This document shows positions 29,939 through 37,564 of a DNA stretch of 64,000 nucleotides, one piece after another. The stretch is from contig NZ_VDGH01000011.1 of the NCBI RefSeq assembly GCF_006861795.1, positions 70,418 to 134,417 on the forward strand, given 5' to 3'. The notes under the pieces were generated by a model, which did no database searches, was not told the DNA's origin, and worked only from the letters and a program-made list of their open reading frames with translations. Within the stretch, counting starts at the first letter, position 1; each line of letters begins with the position of its first letter. This stretch comes from Psychrobacillus lasiicapitis (GTDB lineage Bacteria > Bacillota > Bacilli > Bacillales_A > Planococcaceae). The translations under genes were made by a program, and so were the position numbers.

Positions 29939-30097
29939 TCAATTACATAGTTCTAAATAAAAAAAGTCTCCATCATGTAAATAAACGACTGGAAAAATGC
30001 GTTCAGCATCCAACTTGTATTCGATAGGAAAGTACATAATAATTTTACGTTTGGTTACTTCTAACTTGATAAACCCTCCTTCAACCTTTGTCATCAT
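29939..30097 (-). pseudogene. N-terminal fragment of a second alpha/beta-hydrolase (IroE/BesA-like esterase)
   Basis: Only 52 codons remain, from ATG 30097 to TGA 29939. The peptide reads like the start of a siderophore-esterase family protein: VEGGFIKLEVTKRKIIMYFP and RIFPVVYLHDGDFF, the latter being the family's oxyanion-strand region. The catalytic Ser and His parts are absent. It begins 12 bp after the full esterase gene, on the same strand, so it is the stump of a downstream paralogue. Confidence 0.6.
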
Positions 30098-30109
30098 TAG
30101 CATTCACTC

Positions 30110-30904
30110 TTATTTATTCATAAAGCGAAAGGCTCTACTCATAATGGTTGGAACAACAGATGCATGGTTTTCACCTTCCGCAATATACAGCTCAACTTCT
30201 AATTGTTCTGTTTTGTGCTCGCTCATATTCGCATACAACTGCTTGGCATCATCGACCATAAAGTCCTCTTCACCACCAACCAACATTAACAACTTTCTAT
30301 AGGCATGCAGCGCGGTCTTTTGAAAATATTGTTCTGCATGGATGAATAGCTCATACTCATTCCACCAAATAGAAGGACTAGTTGCTACATAATATGGAAA
30401 TAACTCTGGACGTTTAAATAAAGCCCAAACTACAAACAGTCCACTTAATGAATGACCAAATAGTGTCTGTTTTTCCTTATTAACTGCATATTTTTCATTA
30501 ATAACTGGCATCAATTCCTGCTCGATAAAATCCAGAAACTTTTCTGCTCCGCCATGATTCCAAATTTGTGTTCCTTTGAAACCTTCTGGGTATTTATATT
30601 GTTCTGCAAAAGGCGTAAACTCATAAAATCTTCGTTTTCCCACTTCTTCTTTCGTACCTTTATGTCCGATTCCTACAACAATTGCAGGAGAGATAAGTGT
30701 TTTTGGTCCATTTCCTGATTGCAACCTTACAATGTCACGACCAAACTGGAAATACCAATTCCCATCTAAAATATAATAGATTGGAAACCCTTTTCCCGGC
30801 ACTTCTTCCAAGGGAATGGCCACTTTTATGTCATACGTATAATCCATTATGCTAGATTTTATTTCCCAAAACTCTGTATCTTCTAGCCACACTTTATCTA
30901 TCAT
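30110..30904 (-). CDS. Alpha/beta-hydrolase esterase (siderophore trilactone hydrolase-like)
   Basis: 264 residues of the putative esterase family (IroE/BesA-like). The early strand is FPIYYILDGNWYF, the nucleophile elbow is LFGHSLSGLFV, and the late His lies in EGENHASVVP. In related loci the enzyme opens a ferric siderophore after uptake to release iron. The start is ATG 30904, with GGAGG 8 nt upstream. A Fur box and a remnant of a siderophore ABC ATPase gene lie upstream, which supports an iron role. No intact siderophore transporter is in the window. Confidence 0.85.
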   Translation of the reverse strand: MIDKVWLEDTEFWEIKSSIMDYTYDIKVAIPLEEVPGKGFPIYYILDGNWYFQFGRDIVRLQSGNGPKTLISPAIVVGIGHKGTKEEVGKRRFYEFTPFAEQYKYPEGFKGTQIWNHGGAEKFLDFIEQELMPVINEKYAVNKEKQTLFGHSLSGLFVVWALFKRPELFPYYVATSPSIWWNEYELFIHAEQYFQKTALHAYRKLLMLVGGEEDFMVDDAKQLYANMSEHKTEQLEVELYIAEGENHASVVPTIMSRAFRFMNK

Positions 30905-30981
30905 TTCTTTATCCTCCATTTTATCCCGGATTAAAGGGCAATAAGACGTCTTGTCCGTCGGAATCCCTACTGATTGAAGTA

Positions 30982-31119
30982 TCACTTTATATAGCCATAG
31001 CAAACAGGCGAGCCGTTCTCTACATCTATCATAATTTTGGCTTCAATTTGAAAGACGCGCTTCATTACTTCCTTCGTTAAAATTTCTGACGATCTTCCAA
31101 CTGTAGTAATTTCCCTGTC
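30982..31119 (-). pseudogene. C-terminal remnant of an iron-siderophore ABC transporter ATPase (FecE-like)
   Basis: The minus-strand frame reads about 45 codons: TTVGRSSEILTKEVMKRVFQ then IEAKIMIDVENGSPVCYGYI and a stop. This matches the usual tail of FecE/YusV ATPases (vG.peEilT.e.m..VF.IeA.I..D...G.P.C). A stop codon precedes it and no Walker motifs are present. So the rest of the gene has been deleted, leaving its 3' end between the Fur box and the esterase gene. Confidence 0.6.
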
Positions 31120-31167
31120 TTAACTAACTCCTTCTAATATTTATTAAACTAGGTCAAGTTTAATTGA

Positions 31168-31188
31168 TAACGATTATCATTATCATGA
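31168..31188. promoter_or_regulatory. Fur box
   Basis: TGATAACGATTATCATTATCA fits the Fur consensus (inverted TGATAAT repeats) closely, in the order 7-1-7 with extra overlap. It lies upstream of the ATPase remnant and esterase genes on the minus strand, so iron should repress them. Confidence 0.85.
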
Positions 31189-31295
31189 TACGGCATTAAA
31201 AATAGAATTACAATACTATTTCTCAAAAAATTAGTACCTTAAAAATAAATACTTTATATCAAATATATAAAGTTGTCCCTCTATTCTACTAATTA

Positions 31296-31345
31296 TAAAA
31301 ACACCTAGCTCTGACACAATTTAAAATTGTATCTAACTAGGTGTT
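31296..31345 (-). terminator. Terminator after the AAC(6')-like gene
   Basis: AACACCTAG/CTAGGTGTT stem, T-rich on the minus strand (TTTTTATAATT). Confidence 0.75.
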
Positions 31346-31360
31346 CAAAAATATTACTTA

Positions 31361-31912
31361 TCAATCAGTAAGCTCTCTTTTAGTATATTCGATTAACCAG
31401 CAATCCCGATATTCACCCTCATGCAGTTCGTTTTTAGGCAAGAGCTTAACTTTCTTAAATCCACTTTTTTCATAACAGCGTATTGCTCTTTCATTCCATG
31501 TTTGAGGATCCATTACCACTCTGTCTGCTTTTTTTTGTTCAAGTAGAAACTTCACAGTAGAGTTCACTAAGAGTGTTCCAATACCTTTATTCCAATAGGC
31601 AACTTCTCCAATGAATTGATCCATACCATATAAAACTTCAGTGATATCTGCATAACCATATAATTTTCGCTCATCAAGATCCACTGGGTAAAATTGAATA
31701 TATCCAATCGGAGTATTGTCAAACTCGACAATACACCTGTCCACCCCATTTTCGCGGTTATAAAATTTCTCCTGTACTTTATTGTCATCAAATGGATTGT
31801 CTCTTCCTTCATAAAACTCTAGTACAGCTGGATTGGAAAGCCATTTGGCTAATAAAGAACTATCTTGTTGCCCTAATAAACGTACAGATAGCTTGTCATT
31901 TTGAAATAACAT
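31361..31912 (-). CDS. GNAT acetyltransferase resembling aminoglycoside 6'-N-acetyltransferase AAC(6')
   Basis: 183 residues. The C-terminal half closely follows the AAC(6')-Ib/Ie-type pattern: YGMDQFIGEVAYWNKGIGT (acetyl-CoA loop), MDPQTWNERAIRCYEKSGF and EGEYRDCWLIEY. The N-terminal LSNPAVLEFYEGRD also fits. It would transfer acetyl to the 6'-amine of an aminoglycoside or a natural analogue. The start is ATG 31912 rather than GTG 31921, because GGGGG lies 10 nt before it. Neighbours are small housekeeping-like genes, so it is probably intrinsic and not recently mobilised. Confidence 0.82.
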   Translation of the reverse strand: MLFQNDKLSVRLLGQQDSSLLAKWLSNPAVLEFYEGRDNPFDDNKVQEKFYNRENGVDRCIVEFDNTPIGYIQFYPVDLDERKLYGYADITEVLYGMDQFIGEVAYWNKGIGTLLVNSTVKFLLEQKKADRVVMDPQTWNERAIRCYEKSGFKKVKLLPKNELHEGEYRDCWLIEYTKRELTD

Positions 31913-31933
31913 CTTCCACACTTCCCCCTTTTT

Positions 31934-32260
31934 TTAACTACGAGGTGCCAACAACATAACAGACACGCCAATTAAGCATATGAGAGCCCCAATCCAATCA
32001 TATGTATCTGGTACTTTTTTATCGACACCCCAGCCCCAAAGAACTGATAAAACAATAAATACACCACCATAGGCCGCATACACTCTACCGAAAGAAGGAA
32101 ACATTTGAAATGTAGCGATAACACCATAAAGAGCCAATGCAATCCCACCAATAAGCCCTAAATATGCAGACTTGCCTTCTCTCAGCCATTGCCAAATAAG
32201 ATAGCCACCTCCTATTTCAGCTAAACCAGCAATCAAAAATAGTGCAATTACGGAAAACAA
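31934..32260 (-). CDS. ynfA: YnfA family small membrane protein (UPF0060)
   Basis: About 108 residues with four membrane segments. Conserved family parts are [34 protein letters not shown] and [13 protein letters not shown]. YnfA proteins resemble SMR-type multidrug exporters. The family alignment begins near a TTG at 32260 with AGAGGATGAG before it. An ATG at 32293, directly after the stop of the Nudix gene, has no ribosome site, but coupling cannot be excluded. Confidence 0.88.
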   Translation of the reverse strand: MFSVIALFLIAGLAEIGGGYLIWQWLREGKSAYLGLIGGIALALYGVIATFQMFPSFGRVYAAYGGVFIVLSVLWGWGVDKKVPDTYDWIGALICLIGVSVMLLAPRS

Positions 32261-32293
32261 AATATACTCATCCTCTCGAACTAATACATACAA

Positions 32294-32770
32294 TTATTTC
32301 GTTTCTACAATATGACCTACACTCGTTGGTAACTCTAATATTCTCTCTTTTAGAAATAGCGGATATAAGTTCATTTCCTTTAATTCCTCTATGGCAACCC
32401 AGTAATATGTATGTATTTTCCCATTTTCATTCTCGGTAAATTCATTTCCTTTGCTTAATAATTCCTGGTTTTTCAACTCTACTAAATAGAAAAAACAAAT
32501 TTCATGAAATTTCTCCCTCAACGTAGCTTCTATAAAAAAGTTTTCATTTACCCATAACAGACGTTTTACATTCACTTCTATGGATAGCTCTTCTTCCATT
32601 TCACGTGTTATTGCCCTTTCACTTGTTTCGTTCAGCATAACTCGGCCACCTGGAACATAATAATACGATTGGTTTTGATCTTTCATGATGAGTAATTTAC
32701 CGTCATGTATTAATAACCCTGCTACCCGGTAATTGAATCTGCCTTCGACTGTTTGAAATGAGATATCCAT
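32294..32770 (-). CDS. NUDIX hydrolase
   Basis: 158 residues. The Nudix box reads GGRVMLNETSERAITREMEE followed by ELSIE, fitting Gx5Ex7REMEEEL. FNYRVAGLLIHDGKLLIMKD precedes it, as in ADP-ribose or nucleotide pyrophosphatases of Bacilli. The substrate is not known. ATG 32770 lies 2 nt after the stop of the YbaK gene, in a compact run with YbaK upstream and YnfA downstream. Confidence 0.87.
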   Translation of the reverse strand: MDISFQTVEGRFNYRVAGLLIHDGKLLIMKDQNQSYYYVPGGRVMLNETSERAITREMEEELSIEVNVKRLLWVNENFFIEATLREKFHEICFFYLVELKNQELLSKGNEFTENENGKIHTYYWVAIEELKEMNLYPLFLKERILELPTSVGHIVETK

Positions 32771-32772
32771 AT

Positions 32773-33243
32773 TTATTCCCACCCTTTGCAAACGTCTACC
32801 CATTCCCGTCCGTTTGCATATGTAAATAACTCTTCACAGGTAAGTTCTATAGCACTATTACTACTTCCACAAGCAGGAAAAACAGTATCAAAACGTTTTA
32901 ATGATTCATCTAAGTACACAACCACATCATCTGGAACACCAAACGGGCATACGCCACCTACTGCATGTCCTACATGTTCGAGTACTTCATCTGGCGTTAG
33001 CATTTTTGCCTTTACTCCAAAAGTTGCTTTGAATTTAGCGTTATCGATTTTAGCGTCGCCTGCAGATACTACCAAAATACATTTATCTTCTTTTATAAAT
33101 GATAATGTTTTGGCTATTCGTGCTCCTTCTACATTTAGAGCTTGAGCAGCTAACTCGACCGTTGCACTAGACGCCTCGTATTCCAATATTCTTTCTTCGA
33201 TTCCAAACTCTTTAAAATAATCTCTTACTACCTCAATTGCCAC
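32773..33243 (-). CDS. YbaK/ProX-type aminoacyl-tRNA deacylase
   Basis: 156 residues of the YbaK/EbsC family, which hydrolyses mischarged tRNA such as Cys-tRNA-Pro. Family marks are GARIAKTLSFI, the HAVGGVCPFGVP motif (GGxxP-like) and PACGSSNSAIELTCEEL. The catalytic Lys is expected in KTLSF. GTG 33243 is taken as the start because CGAGGTG lies 6 nt before it. Confidence 0.87.
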   Translation of the reverse strand: MAIEVVRDYFKEFGIEERILEYEASSATVELAAQALNVEGARIAKTLSFIKEDKCILVVSAGDAKIDNAKFKATFGVKAKMLTPDEVLEHVGHAVGGVCPFGVPDDVVVYLDESLKRFDTVFPACGSSNSAIELTCEELFTYANGREWVDVCKGWE

Positions 33244-33298
33244 TAGATACACCTCGTTTTTTTAATAGTGAAACTTCTTCTCTAATAGTACCATTAAT

Positions 33299-33328
33299 TA
33301 AAAGGACAACCAAAAAGATGGTTGTCCT
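33299..33328 (-). terminator. Terminator after the DUF1540 gene
   Basis: AGGACAACCA/TGGTTGTCCT stem, followed on the minus strand by TTTTAATTAATG. Confidence 0.8.
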
Positions 33329-33335
33329 AGGTGTA

Positions 33336-33491
33336 CTACGCTTCTGGTTCAAATGTTTTACAATCTGTTTCTTCACTATTGGAAGCTTGTTTCCCTTTAT
33401 TACTTACAACATAAATAGCAGTAGCATTACACTTGTTTCCAGATCCCCAATACGTACAGTTGTTTACTTCACAAAGAACATCTTGAGCCAT
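33336..33491 (-). CDS. DUF1540 cysteine-rich protein
   Basis: 51 residues. Cysteines are arranged as VLCEVNNCTYWGSGNKCNA...TDCKTF, the DUF1540 pattern, probably a metal site. Such proteins are common in spore formers; some are made during sporulation. GAGGAGGTG lies just before ATG 33491. The longer frame to 33524 has no ribosome site. Confidence 0.88.
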   Translation of the reverse strand: MAQDVLCEVNNCTYWGSGNKCNATAIYVVSNKGKQASNSEETDCKTFEPEA

Positions 33492-33610
33492 AGTTTCACA
33501 CCTCCTCATTGCTAGCATGAACAATTGGATTATGATTAATACTAGTACAAACGAAGTGCGTATTAGTAGATGTGTTAAAATGAAATTATTTATATTGGGG
33601 GAATGAGTTA

Positions 33611-33988
33611 ATGCAAAAGCTTATATTTGAATCAGCATGGGATAAAACGATATCCGATAAGGACCGCAAAGAAATTGAAGCAATCTTTCTCGAAACAAGC
33701 CAATCCGGCAATCAAGGTATTCAACTTACACCATTATGGCAAGCTATTAACCATAATGGTGAATTATTAGTAACCGTACTTATCCATAACTTCACCATGC
33801 ATGCTTTTTCCTTTCAAAACACAAAACTTAGATATACGGAAGCAAATGAAATTCTCATCGAACATTTCTTCACAATACCTTCGTTTAGCATGCAAGCGAA
33901 AACCAGTATGCCATGGACGTTTATTTTTCCAAATGAAAACTTGGACAAAAAAATTACGCTTGAAAATGGTCATTTAGAAATAATTTAA
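33611..33988 (+). CDS. SLAP-domain protein
   Basis: 125 residues. It matches the stand-alone SLAP domain proteins of Bacillales: LIFESAWDKTISDKDRKEIE at the start, PLWQAINHNGELLVTVLIHN in the middle and SMPWTFIFPNE near the end. There is no signal peptide. The role is unknown; the related SecA2-linked Slap proteins suggest an accessory secretion link in some species. GGGGGAATGAG is the ribosome site. Confidence 0.85.
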   Translation: MQKLIFESAWDKTISDKDRKEIEAIFLETSQSGNQGIQLTPLWQAINHNGELLVTVLIHNFTMHAFSFQNTKLRYTEANEILIEHFFTIPSFSMQAKTSMPWTFIFPNENLDKKITLENGHLEII

Positions 33989-34302
33989 GTTTTTTTATTC
34001 TTAAATGTGATGCTTTACTTTTCACAAGATAATATGCGTCATTCACAACAATTTCATTTAATAATCTGAAGAGGTTTGTCGTGGTCGAGATCTTATGTTG
34101 TACTACTTTTAATCGTACAATTCCCACTGTAAACGTTACTTGTTTACTTAAATAATTTCCTTGAATCGATTTACAATGCAGCTTTGGAGGATGTCGATTT
34201 TATTTTTCATTATCCAGAAACTATTAGGTAGTAGTTTATACATATGCGTGGTTTATTGAATAGCCTATAAGAGCAGAAAAATAATCCAAGGAGGTTATAA
34301 AA
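33989..34302. other. Intergenic stretch with no recognised feature
   Basis: 314 bp, AT-rich. I see no reading frame with a ribosome site, no clear terminator and no repeat of the families listed elsewhere. The last 20 bp hold the AAGGAGG ribosome site of the phospholipase-like gene, whose promoter must lie in this stretch. A sporulation sigma promoter was looked for but not convincingly found. Confidence 0.6.
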
Positions 34303-34587
34303 TTGTCACGTAGAAGAAATCCTCGTTTTTGTATATTTCCAGGATATAATTGGTGTGGACCTGGTTGTAGCGGACCCGGTGCACCTATAAATGAGGTAGA
34401 TGCAGCATGTAAAGCACATGATGAATGTTACAACAAAGGTAGAAATCGATGTGAATGTGATCGCGAGTTTGTCGAGCGGCTACGTCCAAATATAAACCCT
34501 TATACACAACAAGGAAGACATGCTCGACTTCTTTATAATTATATGAAATTGCAATCAAGCTTTACGTGTAACTCTTTTAGAATATAA
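34303..34587 (+). CDS. Small phospholipase A2-like protein (parvovirus VP1 type)
   Basis: 94 residues starting at TTG 34303, with AAGGAGG about 9 nt upstream. The calcium-loop and catalytic regions of the parvoviral VP1-type PLA2 are clear: PGYNWCGPGCSGPGAPINEV (YxGPG-like loop) and DAACKAHDECY, with the His-Asp pair of the active site. CECDREFVERL follows as the second Asp helix. No signal peptide is seen. In Bacilli such short proteins occur in spore formers; cell-lysis or coat roles are guesses. It is flanked by 300 bp without genes upstream. Confidence 0.83.
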   Translation: MSRRRNPRFCIFPGYNWCGPGCSGPGAPINEVDAACKAHDECYNKGRNRCECDREFVERLRPNINPYTQQGRHARLLYNYMKLQSSFTCNSFRI

Positions 34588-34608
34588 GGTTAATCAAAAT
34601 CACTATAG

Positions 34609-34650
34609 AAAAAATCTGAAAGCCATAGAAAACCGGCATTCAGTTTTTTT
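34609..34650. terminator. Bidirectional terminator between the PLA2-like and CWC genes
   Basis: CTGAAAGCC/GGCATTCAG stem with A-run on the left and T-run on the right. The stop codon of the CWC gene lies inside the stem. Confidence 0.75.
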
Positions 34651-34837
34651 GCATTTCCTCTTTATATTTCGTTACACAATTTTGGCAAATACAATGCTTT
34701 CTTATACTTTCTTCCGGGATTAATTCAAAAATCCCTTTTGGAAATTCCTCTATCGTACACCAACATCCACTTGGCTCTGTTTTGTCTACCATGCATTTGT
34801 TTTCTTCTCCGCAAAGCGGACAATGGGTATTAGCCAT
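34640..34837 (-). CDS. Cysteine-rich CWC family protein
   Basis: 65 residues with three cysteine pairs: CPLCGEENKC, the family-naming CWC (GCWCTIEEF) and CICQNC near the C-terminus. It probably binds zinc. Function unknown. Single gene in a run of small accessory genes. Confidence 0.85.
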   Translation of the reverse strand: MANTHCPLCGEENKCMVDKTEPSGCWCTIEEFPKGIFELIPEESIRKHCICQNCVTKYKEEMQKN

Positions 34838-34847
34838 TTCAATCCTC

Positions 34848-35441
34848 CTATTTTACGTAAATCGTTACTTGGTTCTTTCCATTTATTTTTGATTTATTTA
34901 ATTCTTTGCATGCAATTGTATTCATGTCATCCATGCTATCAAACTGTTTGCACTGGCCCAATACTCCACCTACACTAATCGTTAAAGCGTAAGCATGTTG
35001 TTCCGAACAGTAGAGTAAAGACATTTCCTCCACAGAAGTTCTCAATTCTTCTGCGATTTTCTTTAATTCACTTTGACTAATATGCTTCAAAAAAGCAACG
35101 AATTCATCTCCACCGAATTTTCCTGCTACTCCTCCATACTTTTCAATAACTTTTTTCAGGCAATCCCCTATTTTCTGTATAGCACGGTTCCCTTCTATAG
35201 GACCATGAAAATCATTATATCTTCTTAAATAATCAACATCGATGATTAATAAAGCCACCCAAATATCTGCATTGCCTTCATCATTCCTAAATTGTGAAAG
35301 AGATTCGGTAAAGTATTTACGATTTGCTAACTTTGTCAAATCATCGTAGAACTCTTCTGTACTTAAATTTACATTCATTTGGTCAAAATTCTCTACTATT
35401 TTCTTTTGCTTAGTAAACTCTTTTTTCAAGTGGTCACTCAT
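34848..35441 (-). CDS. Stand-alone GGDEF diguanylate cyclase
   Basis: 197 residues. A short helical lead (about 1-30) is followed by a complete GGDEF domain: DDLTKLANRKYF, LLIIDVDYLRRYNDFHG (metal Asp) and the active loop KFGGDEFVAF. It should make cyclic-di-GMP. The usual RxxD inhibitory site upstream of GGDEF is absent (KYGG in that place), so product inhibition is unlikely. There is no membrane or sensor domain, so its input must come from expression or a partner. Confidence 0.9.
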   Translation of the reverse strand: MSDHLKKEFTKQKKIVENFDQMNVNLSTEEFYDDLTKLANRKYFTESLSQFRNDEGNADIWVALLIIDVDYLRRYNDFHGPIEGNRAIQKIGDCLKKVIEKYGGVAGKFGGDEFVAFLKHISQSELKKIAEELRTSVEEMSLLYCSEQHAYALTISVGGVLGQCKQFDSMDDMNTIACKELNKSKINGKNQVTIYVK

Positions 35442-35520
35442 TCTACCTATTCCCTCACTTCTTTCTTAATTAAAATCAGTTATCTTAATTGTATAACACT
35501 ATATTCAGACTATTCCACAA

Positions 35521-35567
35521 AAAAAGAAAGGTACCAGATTCTGATAGATTTCAGAATCTGATACCTT
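35521..35567 (-). terminator. Terminator after the HhH gene
   Basis: AAGGTACCAGATTCTGA/TCAGAATCTGATACCTT, a 17-bp stem with one mismatch, followed on the minus strand by CTTTTTTTG. Confidence 0.9.
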
Positions 35568-35576
35568 TTAAATACG

Positions 35577-35870
35577 TCATTTTTTAAATGTTAAGCCTTC
35601 CGTGTCTAGCGCAGCTCTTAGCTTCGGTAAAGATGCAGGCCCCATACCGTGAAACTTTAAAATGTCTTTTTCACTAAAGCTTGATAGCTGCTCCAAAGAA
35701 GTGATTCCACTGTTTTCTAATGCACGTCTTGCAGGTGCAGAAAGTAGAGAGAGAAACCCAGTTTCAGGTTTTCGTTCCTGTTCACAAGTAGGACACGTAG
35801 GACAATCGCTGCTTTTATAATATTCATGTCCTTTTTCGCATTTTCTTAAAGTTTTTGGGCTAGTATTGAT
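35577..35870 (-). CDS. Zinc-finger and helix-hairpin-helix protein (RNA polymerase alpha-CTD-like), non-standard start
   Basis: About 97 residues. An N-terminal KCEKGHEYYKSSDCPTCPTC zinc site is followed by a helix-hairpin-helix domain with LLSAPARRALENSGITSLEQL and ILKFHGMGPASLPKLRAAL, like small proteins annotated as RNA polymerase alpha C-terminal-like. No ATG, GTG or TTG occurs in frame upstream before the domain. The best ribosome site, AAGGAG (35880-35885), sits 9 nt before an ATC codon at 35870. So either ATC is the start or the ATG has mutated. The frame stays open upstream through a 21-bp repeat array to 35999. Confidence 0.65.
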   Translation of the reverse strand: MNTSPKTLRKCEKGHEYYKSSDCPTCPTCEQERKPETGFLSLLSAPARRALENSGITSLEQLSSFSEKDILKFHGMGPASLPKLRAALDTEGLTFKK

Positions 35871-35917
35871 GGCTGATTTCTCCTTTTCTAAATAGTTTTT
35901 CCGTAATAAAACTATTA

Positions 35918-35967
35918 CAACTATTCCCTCATATTTTACAACTAACTTTCCCTTTACGCCAACTAAA
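35918..35967. repeat. 21-bp-period repeat array, three units
   Basis: CAACTA cores start at 35918, 35939 and 35960, exactly 21 bp apart. On the minus strand each unit is a conserved part like TTTAGTTGGCGTA, GTTAGTTGTAAAA, AATAGTTGTAATA followed by 8 variable bases (AAGGGAAA, TATGAGGG). It lies between the GNAT gene and the HhH gene and is in frame with the latter. Confidence 0.75.
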
Positions 35968-35971
35968 ATCC

Positions 35972-36012
35972 ACCAGTAACAATGACCTTTAAGTCGTTGT
36001 TACTGGTTCTTT
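35972..36012. terminator. Hairpin downstream of the GNAT gene
   Basis: ACCAGTAACAATGAC/GTCGTTGTTACTGGT stem. The plus-strand side has TTCTTTT after it, but the minus-strand side lacks a T-run, so its strength as terminator for the minus-strand gene is doubtful. Confidence 0.5.
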
Positions 36013-36024
36013 TGATAATATTCT

Positions 36025-36528
36025 CTAAAAACGAATACGAAATGCTTTTACGATAATTCCATCATTTGCTGGTTCGAAGTCAAACTGAGGCAACCGTTCA
36101 AAACCTAGATGTTCATACAATTTGATGGCATTTTCCATAAAATCTGCAGTATGAAGACCCATTTCCGAGAAACCATTCTCCTTTGCACGTTTAATACATT
36201 CATTAATGAGCAATGTTGCCACACCTTTTCCTCTAGTTTTAGAAGAGGTAGCAAGCATTCGTAACTCTGGATATCCAAGTTCGTCTTCCAAGAGACCATC
36301 ATATGCTTTTATAGCAGGAGAAAACAAAGCAACACTTCCTAATATTTCTCCATCGTCTTCTACTACTATTCGTTCCACACCAGTTTCAATATCTCCATCC
36401 GATAAGATGGATTTTTTTAAAGCCTGAAAGTGGTCTTCTGGAATTTTTGTTGCATGTTCTTCATATGCAGCTAATCTTAGCTCTCTAATTGTAGAGAGCT
36501 CTGCTGGTACAGCGTCTCGGATAATCAT
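36025..36528 (-). CDS. GNAT family N-acetyltransferase
   Basis: 167 residues. The acetyl-CoA region reads MLATSSKTRGKGVATLLINECIKRAKENGF, and the late LYEHLGFERLPQFDF is typical of GNAT proteins. The N-terminus MIIRDAVPAELSTIRELRLAAYEE is also typical. The acceptor is unknown. It starts 22 bp after the stop of the upstream GST-like gene, so the two may be transcribed together. Confidence 0.88.
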   Translation of the reverse strand: MIIRDAVPAELSTIRELRLAAYEEHATKIPEDHFQALKKSILSDGDIETGVERIVVEDDGEILGSVALFSPAIKAYDGLLEDELGYPELRMLATSSKTRGKGVATLLINECIKRAKENGFSEMGLHTADFMENAIKLYEHLGFERLPQFDFEPANDGIIVKAFRIRF

Positions 36529-36550
36529 AATTTCTCCATCTCCTTACTTC

Positions 36551-37555
36551 TTATTTACTTTCGTGAATGAGAAACTTTTCTTTATTTCCACTTAATTCTT
36601 CGCGGTTATGTACAGAATGGAAGTTAGAAGTATCCGGACCTTTCGGTAAAATATTGAGGCTTTTTTGATCATCGCTCGCGATATGATTAGATAAATGATA
36701 ATGTATTTTAATCGCGTCAAAATCTGTCGTATCCCCAAAACCAGGTGTTTGATATAAATCTCTTAAATACCCCCATAAGTTCGGATAATCCACGATACGA
36801 TTACGATTCGCTTTAAAAGCAGAATAATACGCAACATCAAAGCGGACAAGCGTAGCATACAATCGAACATCGGTATCAGTTATAAAGTCTCCAAATAAGA
36901 AGCGCTTCGTGGCTAAACGTTGTTCCAATTCATCTAATCGTTCAAATAACACATCATACGCTTCTTCATAAGCTTCTTGTGAACGTGCAAATCCACATTT
37001 GTATACACCATTATTCACATCATGGAAGATAACATCACTTAATGCATCGATTTCTTCCCGTAAATGTTTCGGATATAAATCAGGTGCATTTTCTTTATGA
37101 AATGGAGCCCAAGCCGTTTCCAAATGATTAGTTAATCTAAAATAATCGTTATTCACTGCTATTCCTTCTTTAATATCCACCATAACAGGCACAGTTGGTC
37201 TACCCGCATACTCTGGGTCTGCCTTTTTATACACTTCGCTTATATATTGAATACCTAAAACAGGATCTACCCCGTCTATATCTAAAGAAAATTCCCAGTC
37301 TACGCGGTCGATATTAGGACGCATTGGACTGGCTGTACCTAAACTAATGGCATCCTCTAAACCTAGTAAACTTCGAACAATTACCGAGCGATGCGCCCAT
37401 GGACAAACGGCAGCCCATAGAAGACGATAGCGTCCTGCTTCTATCAGAAGTTCATCTGGATTATTTCCAAAGGGGGTATTAAAGTGATTTTTTTGGCGAT
37501 TAAATTTTCCTTTTTCATCCACTTCAGTTGGTGCTTGTTTCTGCGACTTTTCCAT
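36551..37555 (-). CDS. Glutathione S-transferase family protein (Xi/Omega type, YqjG/Ecm4-like)
   Basis: 334 residues. The thioredoxin-fold active site is LLWAAVCPWAHRSVIVRSLLG (Cys in VCPWAH, about residue 51), as in glutathionyl-hydroquinone reductases. The C-terminal helical domain has CGFARSQEAYEEAYDVLFERL and FLFGDFITDTDVRLYATLVRFD. Bacilli usually lack glutathione and use bacillithiol, so the thiol partner is open. ATG 37555 has GAGG 9 nt before it. Confidence 0.88.
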   Translation of the reverse strand: MEKSQKQAPTEVDEKGKFNRQKNHFNTPFGNNPDELLIEAGRYRLLWAAVCPWAHRSVIVRSLLGLEDAISLGTASPMRPNIDRVDWEFSLDIDGVDPVLGIQYISEVYKKADPEYAGRPTVPVMVDIKEGIAVNNDYFRLTNHLETAWAPFHKENAPDLYPKHLREEIDALSDVIFHDVNNGVYKCGFARSQEAYEEAYDVLFERLDELEQRLATKRFLFGDFITDTDVRLYATLVRFDVAYYSAFKANRNRIVDYPNLWGYLRDLYQTPGFGDTTDFDAIKIHYHLSNHIASDDQKSLNILPKGPDTSNFHSVHNREELSGNKEKFLIHESK

Positions 37556-37564
37556 TTTTATCAT

